From the NCBI GenBank assembly GCA_037140715.1, contig JBAXDX010000038.1, positions 1-25,807 on the forward strand: a stretch of DNA of 25,807 nucleotides. Direction: 5' to 3'. Positions 8,749 to 16,102 of this stretch are shown here, piece by piece. Source of the DNA: JAUZPB01 sp037140715. Its GTDB lineage: Bacteria; Bacteroidota; Ignavibacteria; Ignavibacteriales; SURF-24. Numbering within the stretch: the first letter of the stretch is position 1; every line of letters starts with the position of its first letter. A program made the translations under genes and the position numbers. The notes under the pieces are model-generated. The model saw only the letters and a list, made by a program, of their open reading frames with translations, did no database searches and was not told where the DNA came from.

Positions 8749-8797
8749 AAATCTTAGGGGAACAGCCAAGTCTGTTTCCTAAGATTTATTCTTATTT
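8749..8797 (+). terminator. Terminator after the chemotaxis receptor
   Basis: The arm AAATCTTAGGGGAACAG (8749-8765) pairs with CTGTTTCCTAAGATTT (8772-8787), with one bulge, around a six-base loop; an interrupted T-rich tail follows. Confidence 0.8.
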
Positions 8798-8871
8798 TTA
8801 CCTCGTTATCAATTCTGAAACCCGCTATCAAATTTAAGGACTGACTTAAAAGTTTCTTTTATTTACCCGCT

Positions 8872-8982
8872 ATGATGCTTGGGAAATTTGTCGTACACCC
8901 ACTTAGAACTGATAAGGTTAAAGGACGTATAAAAAGGAGACAGCGGCTTACGAAGCATCTGAAGACTTATGTTGAAAAATAA
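8872..8982 (+). CDS. Possible small basic protein, 36 aa
   Basis: Within the 360-bp gap between two genes there is a short ORF starting ATGATG and ending TAA. The product begins MMLGKFVVHPLRTDKVKG and ends KHLKTYVEK: very rich in Lys and Arg, with almost no low-complexity sequence. No Shine-Dalgarno site is visible, and I recognise no family. It may be a real small basic (nucleic-acid-binding or ribosome-associated) protein, or the remnant tail of a lost gene. The rest of 8733-9092 shows only the terminator. Confidence 0.3.
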   Translation: MMLGKFVVHPLRTDKVKGRIKRRQRLTKHLKTYVEK

Positions 8983-9092
8983 GATAAAAAAAACAGAGGA
9001 TTATCCAATTTAAAACTTCTGAGAATTGAATAATTATCAGGATTTAGGTAATATAACATTCAAAATTTGTATAACCCAAAAAGGAAAATGAA

Positions 9093-10340
9093 ATGCTAAA
9101 AAATACTAAAATAAAAATCGTTCTTATTCTTGCTGTCTATGCTCTCATTTTTGTCGGAAGTACAGCTTTTTTGACAAAAAGCAATGCTTTATTCAGCGGT
9201 TCGGTTAATAGTTCGTTGACTCAGTTCAATAATGTCTCTTTAACAGGTGATTTAAGCCAGATGAAATATTTTTTTTCAGCTCTTAAGGATACAAAAGGAA
9301 AGAAGGTAAGAATCGCACATTTTGGCGATTCAATTATAGAAGGGGACTTGATTTCCTCTGATTTAAGGCAGTTTTTTCAAGAAAAATTCGGTGGAAATGG
9401 TGCTGGATTTCTCTCAATGAATTCTTATGATATTCAATTTCGCAAATCCACGCGGCACACCTTTTCGGATAACTGGAAATCCGCATCTCTTTTTACAAAA
9501 AATCCTGATAAACTGCCTATGGGTATGAACGGATGTGCATTTCAGGCGGCAGAGAACGGCTGGGTTAAGTTTGAGGTTTCAAATTATTCTAAAACACTTA
9601 AATCGTTTAAGAATGTCAGGGTATTTTATACAAACTCAGCTTCAAATGCAGTTATAAAATATTCATTTAATAATGGTTCTGCTCAAACTGCCAAACTTCC
9701 GGTTTCGGGAGCGAAGGTAAAAGAACTGCTTTTAACTTCGGCGACTGATGCGACTTCGTTACAGATGAATTTTTCTTCATGTGGAACGACAGTATTTTTT
9801 GGAGCAAGTCTTGAAAACGGTAACGGTGTTTATATTGATAATTTTCCGTTAAGAGGAAATTCAGGCGGTTCTATTGTAGATATTTCGTCTTCAGTACTTA
9901 AGGATTTCAACGATATTATGAATTATAAGCTAATCATTCTGCAATTCGGTCTTAATGTTTTAACTACTGAGGTTAGTGATTATACATGGTATGTCAACAA
10001 GATGGACAAGGTTATCAGCTATTTCAAGCAGTCATTCCCAAATACAAGCATTTTGATTGTAAGCGTAGGCGATAAAAGCGTTAAGCAGGGAAGTAAGTAT
10101 GTTACTGATCCAAGTGTATTTGCGCTCATCAAGGCGCAGAAGACAATCGCCGATAATAATAAGGTAGCTTTCTGGAATATGTTTGAAGCAATGGGCGGTA
10201 AAAACTCGATGAGTAATTTTGTGAATGCAAATCCGCCATTGGCTTTTAAGGATTACAGTCACTTTACTTACGAAGGTGCTACAAAGATCGGCGATTTATT
10301 TTGGCAGTCATTAATGGATGAGTATAAGAGAGCAAACTGA
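9093..10340 (+). CDS. Membrane-anchored SGNH/GDSL hydrolase or acyltransferase
   Basis: A 415-aa protein with an N-terminal signal anchor (about residues 7-27) and a periplasmic SGNH-fold domain. The catalytic blocks are visible: nucleophile Ser80 in AHFGDSIIEGD, block III Asn288 in FGLNVL, and the Asp387-x-x-His390 pair in DYSHFTYEG; a beta-rich insertion (about 130-260) lies between blocks I and III. Proteins of this kind remove or transfer acyl groups on polysaccharides or peptidoglycan (AlgJ/AlgX-like roles are known for the fold). The start is supported by AAAGGA eight bases upstream. It lies upstream of and in the same direction as the GT2 synthase operon but is separated from it by a terminator, suggesting a functionally linked yet separately transcribed modifier. 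The exact substrate is not shown. Confidence 0.8.
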   Translation: MLKNTKIKIVLILAVYALIFVGSTAFLTKSNALFSGSVNSSLTQFNNVSLTGDLSQMKYFFSALKDTKGKKVRIAHFGDSIIEGDLISSDLRQFFQEKFGGNGAGFLSMNSYDIQFRKSTRHTFSDNWKSASLFTKNPDKLPMGMNGCAFQAAENGWVKFEVSNYSKTLKSFKNVRVFYTNSASNAVIKYSFNNGSAQTAKLPVSGAKVKELLLTSATDATSLQMNFSSCGTTVFFGASLENGNGVYIDNFPLRGNSGGSIVDISSSVLKDFNDIMNYKLIILQFGLNVLTTEVSDYTWYVNKMDKVISYFKQSFPNTSILIVSVGDKSVKQGSKYVTDPSVFALIKAQKTIADNNKVAFWNMFEAMGGKNSMSNFVNANPPLAFKDYSHFTYEGATKIGDLFWQSLMDEYKRAN

Positions 10341-10386
10341 TTTTACAGTTGTCCTGGTTAAATAGTTACTGTTTAATTCTGAGACA

Positions 10387-10421
10387 GTCTCCCTTATAGT
10401 GTTTTAAAAAGGGACACTTTT
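10387..10421 (+). terminator. Terminator after the SGNH gene
   Basis: GTCTCCCTT (10387-10395) pairs with AAGGGACAC (10409-10417) at eight of nine positions, and TTTTAA follows. It separates the SGNH gene from the sigma-54 candidate and the operon downstream. Confidence 0.65.
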
Positions 10422-10465
10422 AATATTCAGCAGTCAATTTTTATGGCTATTTCCAAGAGTTTGTA

Positions 10466-10481
10466 TGGCATTATAATTGCA
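10466..10481 (+). promoter_or_regulatory. Sigma-54 (RpoN) -24/-12 promoter candidate
   Basis: TGGCATTATAATTGCA matches the RpoN consensus TGGCACGnnnnTTGCA at the core: GG at 10467-10468 and GC at 10479-10480, separated by exactly ten bases. It lies 90 bp upstream of the GT2 synthase ATG and after the preceding terminator, the right place to drive the five-gene operon. An RpoN promoter would require an enhancer-binding activator, which is not encoded in this window. Confidence 0.6.
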
Positions 10482-10570
10482 AATTGAATTAAGGATTTAG
10501 GAACTTTTTTTGATTTACAGTTATATTATGTGCTAATTTAGAAAACTATTCATTATGAAAGAAATAAAAA

Positions 10571-11971
10571 ATGACCACTAACAGTAACATATTAAGCGGG
10601 AAAATCCTTCTTGAAAATTTTGAAAAACTGAAACCTAAAATTGATAAAGAGAAACAGTTAAAAAAGGCTATTATTAATTCCGGGGTTATTTCATTAGTGA
10701 TGTTAATCACTATATTTATTACATTGCCGATGACTACTCTTTCATATAGTAATCTGGTTGTATTCTCTTCGATTGTCTCGCTCATTATATTTCTTTTTGT
10801 TCTTCTGGTTAGATATTTTTCAATTCTTTTTATGGCCTATTTTTATGTAGTGAAATATACAGTAGAAGAAAAAGGCGATTACTATCCATTTGTTTCTATT
10901 ATTGTTCCTGTTTATAATGAAGGTAAAGTAGTAAAAGGATCGATTAAATCATTGCTCGAACTCGATTATCCAAATTATGAAATTATAGTAGTTAATGATG
11001 GTTCTACCGATGAAACCAAAGAATTTGCAAAAACAATGGTAGGCATTCATGAGGGGAAATATTCGAACGTACGCGTATTGCTTATAAGTAAACCGAATGG
11101 GGGCAAATCCAACGCTTTAAATGCAGGTATTCAGTATTCAACTGCGGATTTTGTACTTTGTATGGACGGTGACTCTCAGCTTTCGCCAAATACAATCAGA
11201 GATGGAATCAGACATTTTGTTGATCCAATGATTGGAGCTGTTGCCGGAAATGTAAAAGTATTAAACCGCAAGAAAATGCTGACTGATCTTCAGGCGCTCG
11301 AATATGTAGAAGGTCTTAACATGCAAAGAAGCGCGCAGAGTTTAATCAAGCTTGTAAATATTATTCCAGGTCCTATTGGAATATTCAGAAAGAAAGCAAT
11401 TATTGATGCTGGCTGGTATGCTAGTGACACATTTGCTGAAGATGCTGATTTAACACTTAAGATAATGGCTGCCGGCTGGAAGATTTATTATGAACAGAGT
11501 GCGATTTCTTATACAGAGGCTCCCGAAAAACTACTTCAGTTGTTAAAACAAAGGTACAGATGGACTCGAGGTATTCTTCAGTCTATTTTAAAACATAGAA
11601 AATATTTATTGAATCCTACACTCAATTTTGGCAATACGCTGGTGTTATGGTCGATGTTCTACGAAGCCCTGATTTGGCCGGCAATGAATATATTTGCGAA
11701 TGTATTTTTTATAACAGTTGCTTTGCTCTATGGAATGTCAAACCTATTGTCTTTCTGGTGGGCGGCAATGGCTATGCTTGACTTAATGACGGCACTTTAT
11801 TGTGTTGCTGTTGAAAAAGAGGATATTCGTTTGGTTCCTTATGTGCTGGTTTATAGATTTTTCTTTGTCTTAATGATTGATATAACGAAAGCTATGGCCA
11901 CGTGTGAGGAATTTCTTGGAATTGTAATGAATTGGGGCAAACTAGAAAGAGTCGGTACCAGTCCGGATTAA
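10571..11971 (+). CDS. Processive membrane glycosyltransferase family 2 (polysaccharide synthase)
   Basis: A 466-aa inner-membrane GT2 enzyme of the PgaC/NodC/hyaluronan-synthase type. Two or three N-terminal membrane segments (about 33-93) precede a cytoplasmic GT-A domain: SIIVPVYNEGKVVKG, VNDGS (Asp143), DGD (Asp199, Asp201) for the metal and nucleotide sugar, AEDAD (Glu290, Asp291) as catalytic base, and QRYRW at 327-331, the hallmark of processive enzymes. C-terminal membrane helices follow (about 355-445). All catalytic motifs are intact. It should polymerise a nucleotide sugar and move the chain across the membrane; which sugar cannot be read. The next gene starts 25 bp downstream, and a sigma-54 candidate lies upstream. 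The ATG at 10571 follows an A-rich stretch rather than a strong Shine-Dalgarno site. Confidence 0.92.
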   Translation: MTTNSNILSGKILLENFEKLKPKIDKEKQLKKAIINSGVISLVMLITIFITLPMTTLSYSNLVVFSSIVSLIIFLFVLLVRYFSILFMAYFYVVKYTVEEKGDYYPFVSIIVPVYNEGKVVKGSIKSLLELDYPNYEIIVVNDGSTDETKEFAKTMVGIHEGKYSNVRVLLISKPNGGKSNALNAGIQYSTADFVLCMDGDSQLSPNTIRDGIRHFVDPMIGAVAGNVKVLNRKKMLTDLQALEYVEGLNMQRSAQSLIKLVNIIPGPIGIFRKKAIIDAGWYASDTFAEDADLTLKIMAAGWKIYYEQSAISYTEAPEKLLQLLKQRYRWTRGILQSILKHRKYLLNPTLNFGNTLVLWSMFYEALIWPAMNIFANVFFITVALLYGMSNLLSFWWAAMAMLDLMTALYCVAVEKEDIRLVPYVLVYRFFFVLMIDITKAMATCEEFLGIVMNWGKLERVGTSPD

Positions 11972-11996
11972 AAAACAAAATAAGAAAGGTTATATT

Positions 11997-12545
11997 ATGG
12001 AATTAATTCCTATTCTGTCGCTTATTATACTTGTCGCCACGATCAGCACATTTATACTTGCTGTCGGGGCTTATGTGCTTTATAAAGTAAGGGAAAGCAA
12101 AGGCAGCCGTGCCATTGCACCTGTTCCTCACCAAACTGAAGCCGAAATTTTTACTCCTCAAGCCGGTACTTTAGTTCAGGAAATCCAGCAACAGGCTGCA
12201 TATCAGGGGACACAGTTTCAACCTCCAGCGGTTGCATATCAGCCTTCCGCGGTATATAAAGCTCCGATACAGGAAGTTCAGTCGCGACCGGCTTATTCAC
12301 AAATTCAGCCGGAAAGAATGTCTGCACAGCCTGAACCTCAGAGATATACCAGACCTGCACCGCAACAACAACAAGTTCCTACTACGGCAAGGGTGCAGGA
12401 ATATCAGGCAGGTCCTTCGCCACAGCATGAAGAAGCTACTAATGCTGAACAACAGAAAGATAAGAAGTTTATGAAATATACATCAGAAGGTTATGTGCCT
12501 GTCAGTAAGGCAACTAAAACCGGAGAAAATCTAAAGTGGCGTTAA
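11997..12545 (+). CDS. One-TM, Pro/Gln-rich protein of the polysaccharide operon
   Basis: A 182-aa protein with a single N-terminal hydrophobic helix (about 5-29), then a basic stretch (KVRESKGSR), about 110 residues of Pro/Gln/Ala-rich disorder (several QPP, PQQQQ, PAP runs), and a compact charged end with KFMKYTSEGYVPVSKA. The positive charge after the helix suggests the tail faces the cytoplasm. No known family is recognised. It is 25 bp after the synthase gene and overlaps the following gene by ten bases, so it is translationally linked to both; a scaffold or adaptor for the synthase complex is an inference. AGAAAGG lies before its ATG. Confidence 0.8.
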   Translation: MELIPILSLIILVATISTFILAVGAYVLYKVRESKGSRAIAPVPHQTEAEIFTPQAGTLVQEIQQQAAYQGTQFQPPAVAYQPSAVYKAPIQEVQSRPAYSQIQPERMSAQPEPQRYTRPAPQQQQVPTTARVQEYQAGPSPQHEEATNAEQQKDKKFMKYTSEGYVPVSKATKTGENLKWR

Positions 12546-14455
12546 GCAGATCAAACAGGGTTAAGGTCAATCAGCTTATAATTGTTTTAAGCGGATTGGT
12601 GTTACTTACAGCCTCAAGTCTGATATATTTATTTATTCTAAGAAATGTTTATGGTGATTATAACTTTTCCGAGATACTTCCTACAAAGAAAAATCTGGAA
12701 GTGTTTTGGGGACACAAAGAATATAAAGTAGCGATATTGTATTCTAAATATACGGAGAATTTGTTATCGTTGAATAGTGTTAATCAGGGAAGCACATGGC
12801 TAAATGATAATATAAATACATGGAAAACCTTTTTGCGTATAGCAAAAATTGATTTCGAAATAATTTCAGATCAGGATATTGAGAAAGGGAAGCATTATAA
12901 ATATAAGTTGCTAATACTCCCGGGTTCAAAATCATTAAGCAATAATGAAGTTTCTGAACTAATGAAATATATTGAAAGAGGTGGCAGTGTGTTTGCGACT
13001 AGTGGTATATCTACATTCTCGGATGATGCAAAGTGGCGTGGCTGGGATTTTTTTTCCGAGGTTTTTGGACTTAAATTTTCAAAGGAAATGACACCCGATG
13101 AATTAACAAGAATTCATACGATAAGAGGTGGGTTACCTGTTACAGCAGGAATCCCAACTGGTTATCCGCTCAAAATAGCGACCTGGGACAGACCAATTGC
13201 ATGTGAAGTGTTGGAACCAAGAACAGTTCAGGCAAGCTTTTGGTATAATTTCAGAAGTGAAGCCGGACTGGTCAGGGAAGAGATACAAAAATCAGCTGGT
13301 ATTGCATACGGCAGATATGGCAAAGGCCGTTTTATATGGTTCGGGTTTGAGCTTAGTTCGGTTATTGGAAAGCAGGAAGACTTCCTATATTTTGACCGCT
13401 TATTCCGGAACTCGATCAACTGGCTTACTTATGCTCCTACAGGATTTATTAAAGATTGGCCCGGAACATATGAAGCAGCGGCAGTTATAACACCTACGCT
13501 TAATGAATCGATAAATAATATTCATAATTTACTCCCAATTCTTAAATCGGAAAACGTGCCGGCAACTTTTCTTGTTGATCCTGCAATTGTTGAAGATAGT
13601 AAGAGCCTGGTTGAGAATCTTAATTATTATGGCGAAATAGCAAGTATTGTGGATATGGGTTATTTGACTTCAGTTAACGATACTGTAAATAAATTACTTG
13701 ATTATAACTCACAGCTTGTTCATTTTAATCAGGCTCGCAAAAGTTTCTCCAATGTGCCAAAGATACAAAACAGGGGTGTTGCTCCGCTTTATGGACTTTA
13801 TGATGAAAACAGTATTCAGGCCTTAGTAGCTGCTGGTTATGATTATGTATTTACTGATTCACTTACTGATAGATCAGTTCCCAAAACAATCATCAGGGGG
13901 GAAAAGAGAATTGTCTCATTTACTAAGACCGCACGCGATGATTATGAGATTGTCAGAGATTACGGGCTGACAAACCGTGAGTTTCAATTATATACATACG
14001 AAGAAGATGTTGACAGACTTATTTTTGAGCACGGGCTTTACGTTCTAAAGCTTCATACTGATTATCAGTGCCAGCCTCAATATGTGGATGTTGTACGGGA
14101 TTTAATAAGGTACATGAAAAGTAAAAAAATCTGGATAGCTTCGGCATCTGAAATAAAAAACTGGTGGCTTTTACGTTCTAATGTTGAGATAATCACAGAG
14201 AGCAGAAGTTCAAGAAGAATAGTAGTTGAAGTCTCGAATCCTGGTAAAAAAACTGTTGAGGATATAGTAGTTCAGATTAACCTGAATAAGGAAATAAAAA
14301 ACATACACGTTTCATCTGACATTTTTGGTACGAAGGTTCCTCAGTATAATTTTGACAGCAAAAACCAGATACTTATAATAAATATAAAAAGAGTAGAAGA
14401 AGGTGGTTCATTCTCATACTTCGTTGATTTTGATAATGTCGGGGTCTTGGATTAG
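12536..14455 (+). CDS. Membrane-anchored GATase-like / degenerate polysaccharide deacetylase-like protein
   Basis: A 639-aa protein starting at GTG inside the end of the previous gene; GGAG about ten bases upstream supports this start. It has an N-terminal membrane anchor (about 11-33). Residues about 60-305 look like a class I glutamine-amidotransferase/beta-galactosidase-trimerisation fold (LLILPGSKSLSNNEV, ERGGSVFATSG, GRYGKGRFIWFG). Residues about 312-550 follow the NodB (CE4) deacetylase pattern (PATFLVDP, RGVAPLYG at 413, LVAAGYDYVFTD). However, the usual TFDDG is VITPTLNES and the metal-binding HxxxH region is GEIASIVDMGY (366 on), so the Asp and both His ligands are missing. A C-terminal beta-sandwich (about 553-635) ends the protein. 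It probably acts in the periplasm on the nascent polymer as a binding or assembly factor rather than an enzyme. Confidence 0.75.
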   Translation: MALSRSNRVKVNQLIIVLSGLVLLTASSLIYLFILRNVYGDYNFSEILPTKKNLEVFWGHKEYKVAILYSKYTENLLSLNSVNQGSTWLNDNINTWKTFLRIAKIDFEIISDQDIEKGKHYKYKLLILPGSKSLSNNEVSELMKYIERGGSVFATSGISTFSDDAKWRGWDFFSEVFGLKFSKEMTPDELTRIHTIRGGLPVTAGIPTGYPLKIATWDRPIACEVLEPRTVQASFWYNFRSEAGLVREEIQKSAGIAYGRYGKGRFIWFGFELSSVIGKQEDFLYFDRLFRNSINWLTYAPTGFIKDWPGTYEAAAVITPTLNESINNIHNLLPILKSENVPATFLVDPAIVEDSKSLVENLNYYGEIASIVDMGYLTSVNDTVNKLLDYNSQLVHFNQARKSFSNVPKIQNRGVAPLYGLYDENSIQALVAAGYDYVFTDSLTDRSVPKTIIRGEKRIVSFTKTARDDYEIVRDYGLTNREFQLYTYEEDVDRLIFEHGLYVLKLHTDYQCQPQYVDVVRDLIRYMKSKKIWIASASEIKNWWLLRSNVEIITESRSSRRIVVEVSNPGKKTVEDIVVQINLNKEIKNIHVSSDIFGTKVPQYNFDSKNQILIINIKRVEEGGSFSYFVDFDNVGVLD

Positions 14456-14496
14456 CAGATAAACTAGAACTTAATGATGATATTCACAAAAAAAAT

Positions 14497-16035
14497 ATGA
14501 CAAAGACAGCTTTCTATATTCTTACATTGATTGTTTTAGCAGGGATTGTGGTTACAGGATGCGTGGATTCAGTAATTGCTCCTGATAAAATCCCGCCTCT
14601 TATCGACCTTTATACACCAAAGTCAAACGATACAATCTTTATAGGTAACCAGAGTGTATCATATTACGCCAGCGATGATCAAAAGCTTGCCTATATAGAA
14701 GTATGGGTAAACAATATTAAACAATCACAGTTTAATATTAATTCAGATGGCTCTCTGCCTGCAATAACAATAAATTTCGATTCGACTTACCTTAATAAAC
14801 AAAATTCGATGTATCTGCTTGCAATAGATGGGATGGGCAACTCCGCAAAAAGCAGAGAGATGACTAATATTATTGTTAAAGAAAGCACAATTTATAATTT
14901 GAGTGCTACCGCTCTTAGAACAAATCAGGTCGAACTTACCTGGTCAGCAAATGTTACAAATGCACTTGGTTTTATAGTTCAGAGAAATCCCGGGGATGGA
15001 AGAGGCTTTATAGAAATAGGACGTACTTTGCTAAACAAACTTTTATATATTGACTCAGTCGGACTTACTGCAAATACCACTTATATATATCGTGTCGCAG
15101 CGTACTTTCAGTCTGGTATTTCTGACTGGTCAAGTGAAAAACAGGTCACTACACCCGCGCAGGACATTTCGCCAGGCTCTCTTACGTCTGTTATGACCGG
15201 GTCAAAAAAGGTCAGCCTTTCATGGATGAATAATACATCTCATAACGGTACCAGGATTGAAAGGAAGACCGGCATAAATGGGGCTTATACAGAAATAGGA
15301 AGGGTTGACAATAATATTGTTCTTTATGTTGATACTACGGTTAGTACCTTAAATACATATTATTACAGAGTGCGCGGACTTCTCTATAGCGGATTATTTA
15401 CCGGATATTCAAACGAAACTTCGATTTATATTCCGATACTCCCTCCTAATGCTCCAGGCAGTCTGACACTGACTAGATTCAACAACATCATATTTAATCT
15501 TAACTGGACTGATAATAGTGATGATGAAGACGGTTTTGAACTTTGGAGAAAAGACGGGGATGCCTCCGGCACAATTTTCCAGCTTGTCCAGAATAACATT
15601 CCGAAAAACAGCACTTCGATAAATGATCAGGTACCATTCGAAAACCTTACCTATTATTATATGATTAGGGCATATAAGGATACTGCGAAATCAGCTTTCA
15701 GCAATATTATAAACTCAACGGGCGGCACAGGTAATATTCCAAGACCAACATCTTTTACAGGTTCAGGTACCAAAGCCGGTGCCTCATTAAGCTGGCTTTA
15801 TTCGACTTCACCAAATATACTTGGCTTTAAGCTTGAAAGAAAGATAAGCTGGGGAAGTTATTCTCAGATTGCTCTGATACTTCCTGCCATAAGGCAGTAT
15901 TCTGACTTAGCCGGAATTACAACAGGAGTTACATATTATTATAGAATAAGAGCATTTACAAGCACAGAGCAATCCGACTGGTCAGATGAAATCCAGATTT
16001 CAATTCCGGCGGGTACTTCGCCAAAGAAAAAATAG
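14497..16035 (+). CDS. Fibronectin type III repeat lipoprotein
   Basis: A 512-aa lipoprotein: signal peptide with lipobox VVTGC, the lipidated residue being Cys22. Residues about 33-130 resemble a bacterial Ig-like domain (DKIPPLIDLYTPKSNDTIFI, YLLAIDGMGNS). Four FnIII domains follow at roughly 133-220, 222-312, 316-408 and 415-505, each with the recurrent pattern of LSW or LTW near the start and TYYYR(V/I)RA near the end. It should sit in the outer or inner membrane facing the periplasm or outside, with carbohydrate or protein binding as the likely role. It lies 41 bp after the deacetylase-like gene, without a terminator between, which ties it to the polysaccharide locus. No Shine-Dalgarno site is evident. 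Confidence 0.88.
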   Translation: MTKTAFYILTLIVLAGIVVTGCVDSVIAPDKIPPLIDLYTPKSNDTIFIGNQSVSYYASDDQKLAYIEVWVNNIKQSQFNINSDGSLPAITINFDSTYLNKQNSMYLLAIDGMGNSAKSREMTNIIVKESTIYNLSATALRTNQVELTWSANVTNALGFIVQRNPGDGRGFIEIGRTLLNKLLYIDSVGLTANTTYIYRVAAYFQSGISDWSSEKQVTTPAQDISPGSLTSVMTGSKKVSLSWMNNTSHNGTRIERKTGINGAYTEIGRVDNNIVLYVDTTVSTLNTYYYRVRGLLYSGLFTGYSNETSIYIPILPPNAPGSLTLTRFNNIIFNLNWTDNSDDEDGFELWRKDGDASGTIFQLVQNNIPKNSTSINDQVPFENLTYYYMIRAYKDTAKSAFSNIINSTGGTGNIPRPTSFTGSGTKAGASLSWLYSTSPNILGFKLERKISWGSYSQIALILPAIRQYSDLAGITTGVTYYYRIRAFTSTEQSDWSDEIQISIPAGTSPKKK

Positions 16036-16102
16036 TCTCAGTTTCAGCTTATATTTTACAGCAATTAGTTACTTACCTATTGGAATCGTAGCGGTTATAG
16101 AA

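Noticed and set aside
15986..16102. Upstream ATG of the hybrid kinase, adding 39 residues
   Set aside because: It would overlap the lipoprotein gene by 50 bp, the added residues look like translated spacer, and there is no ribosome site; ATG 16103 leads straight into the PAS region.
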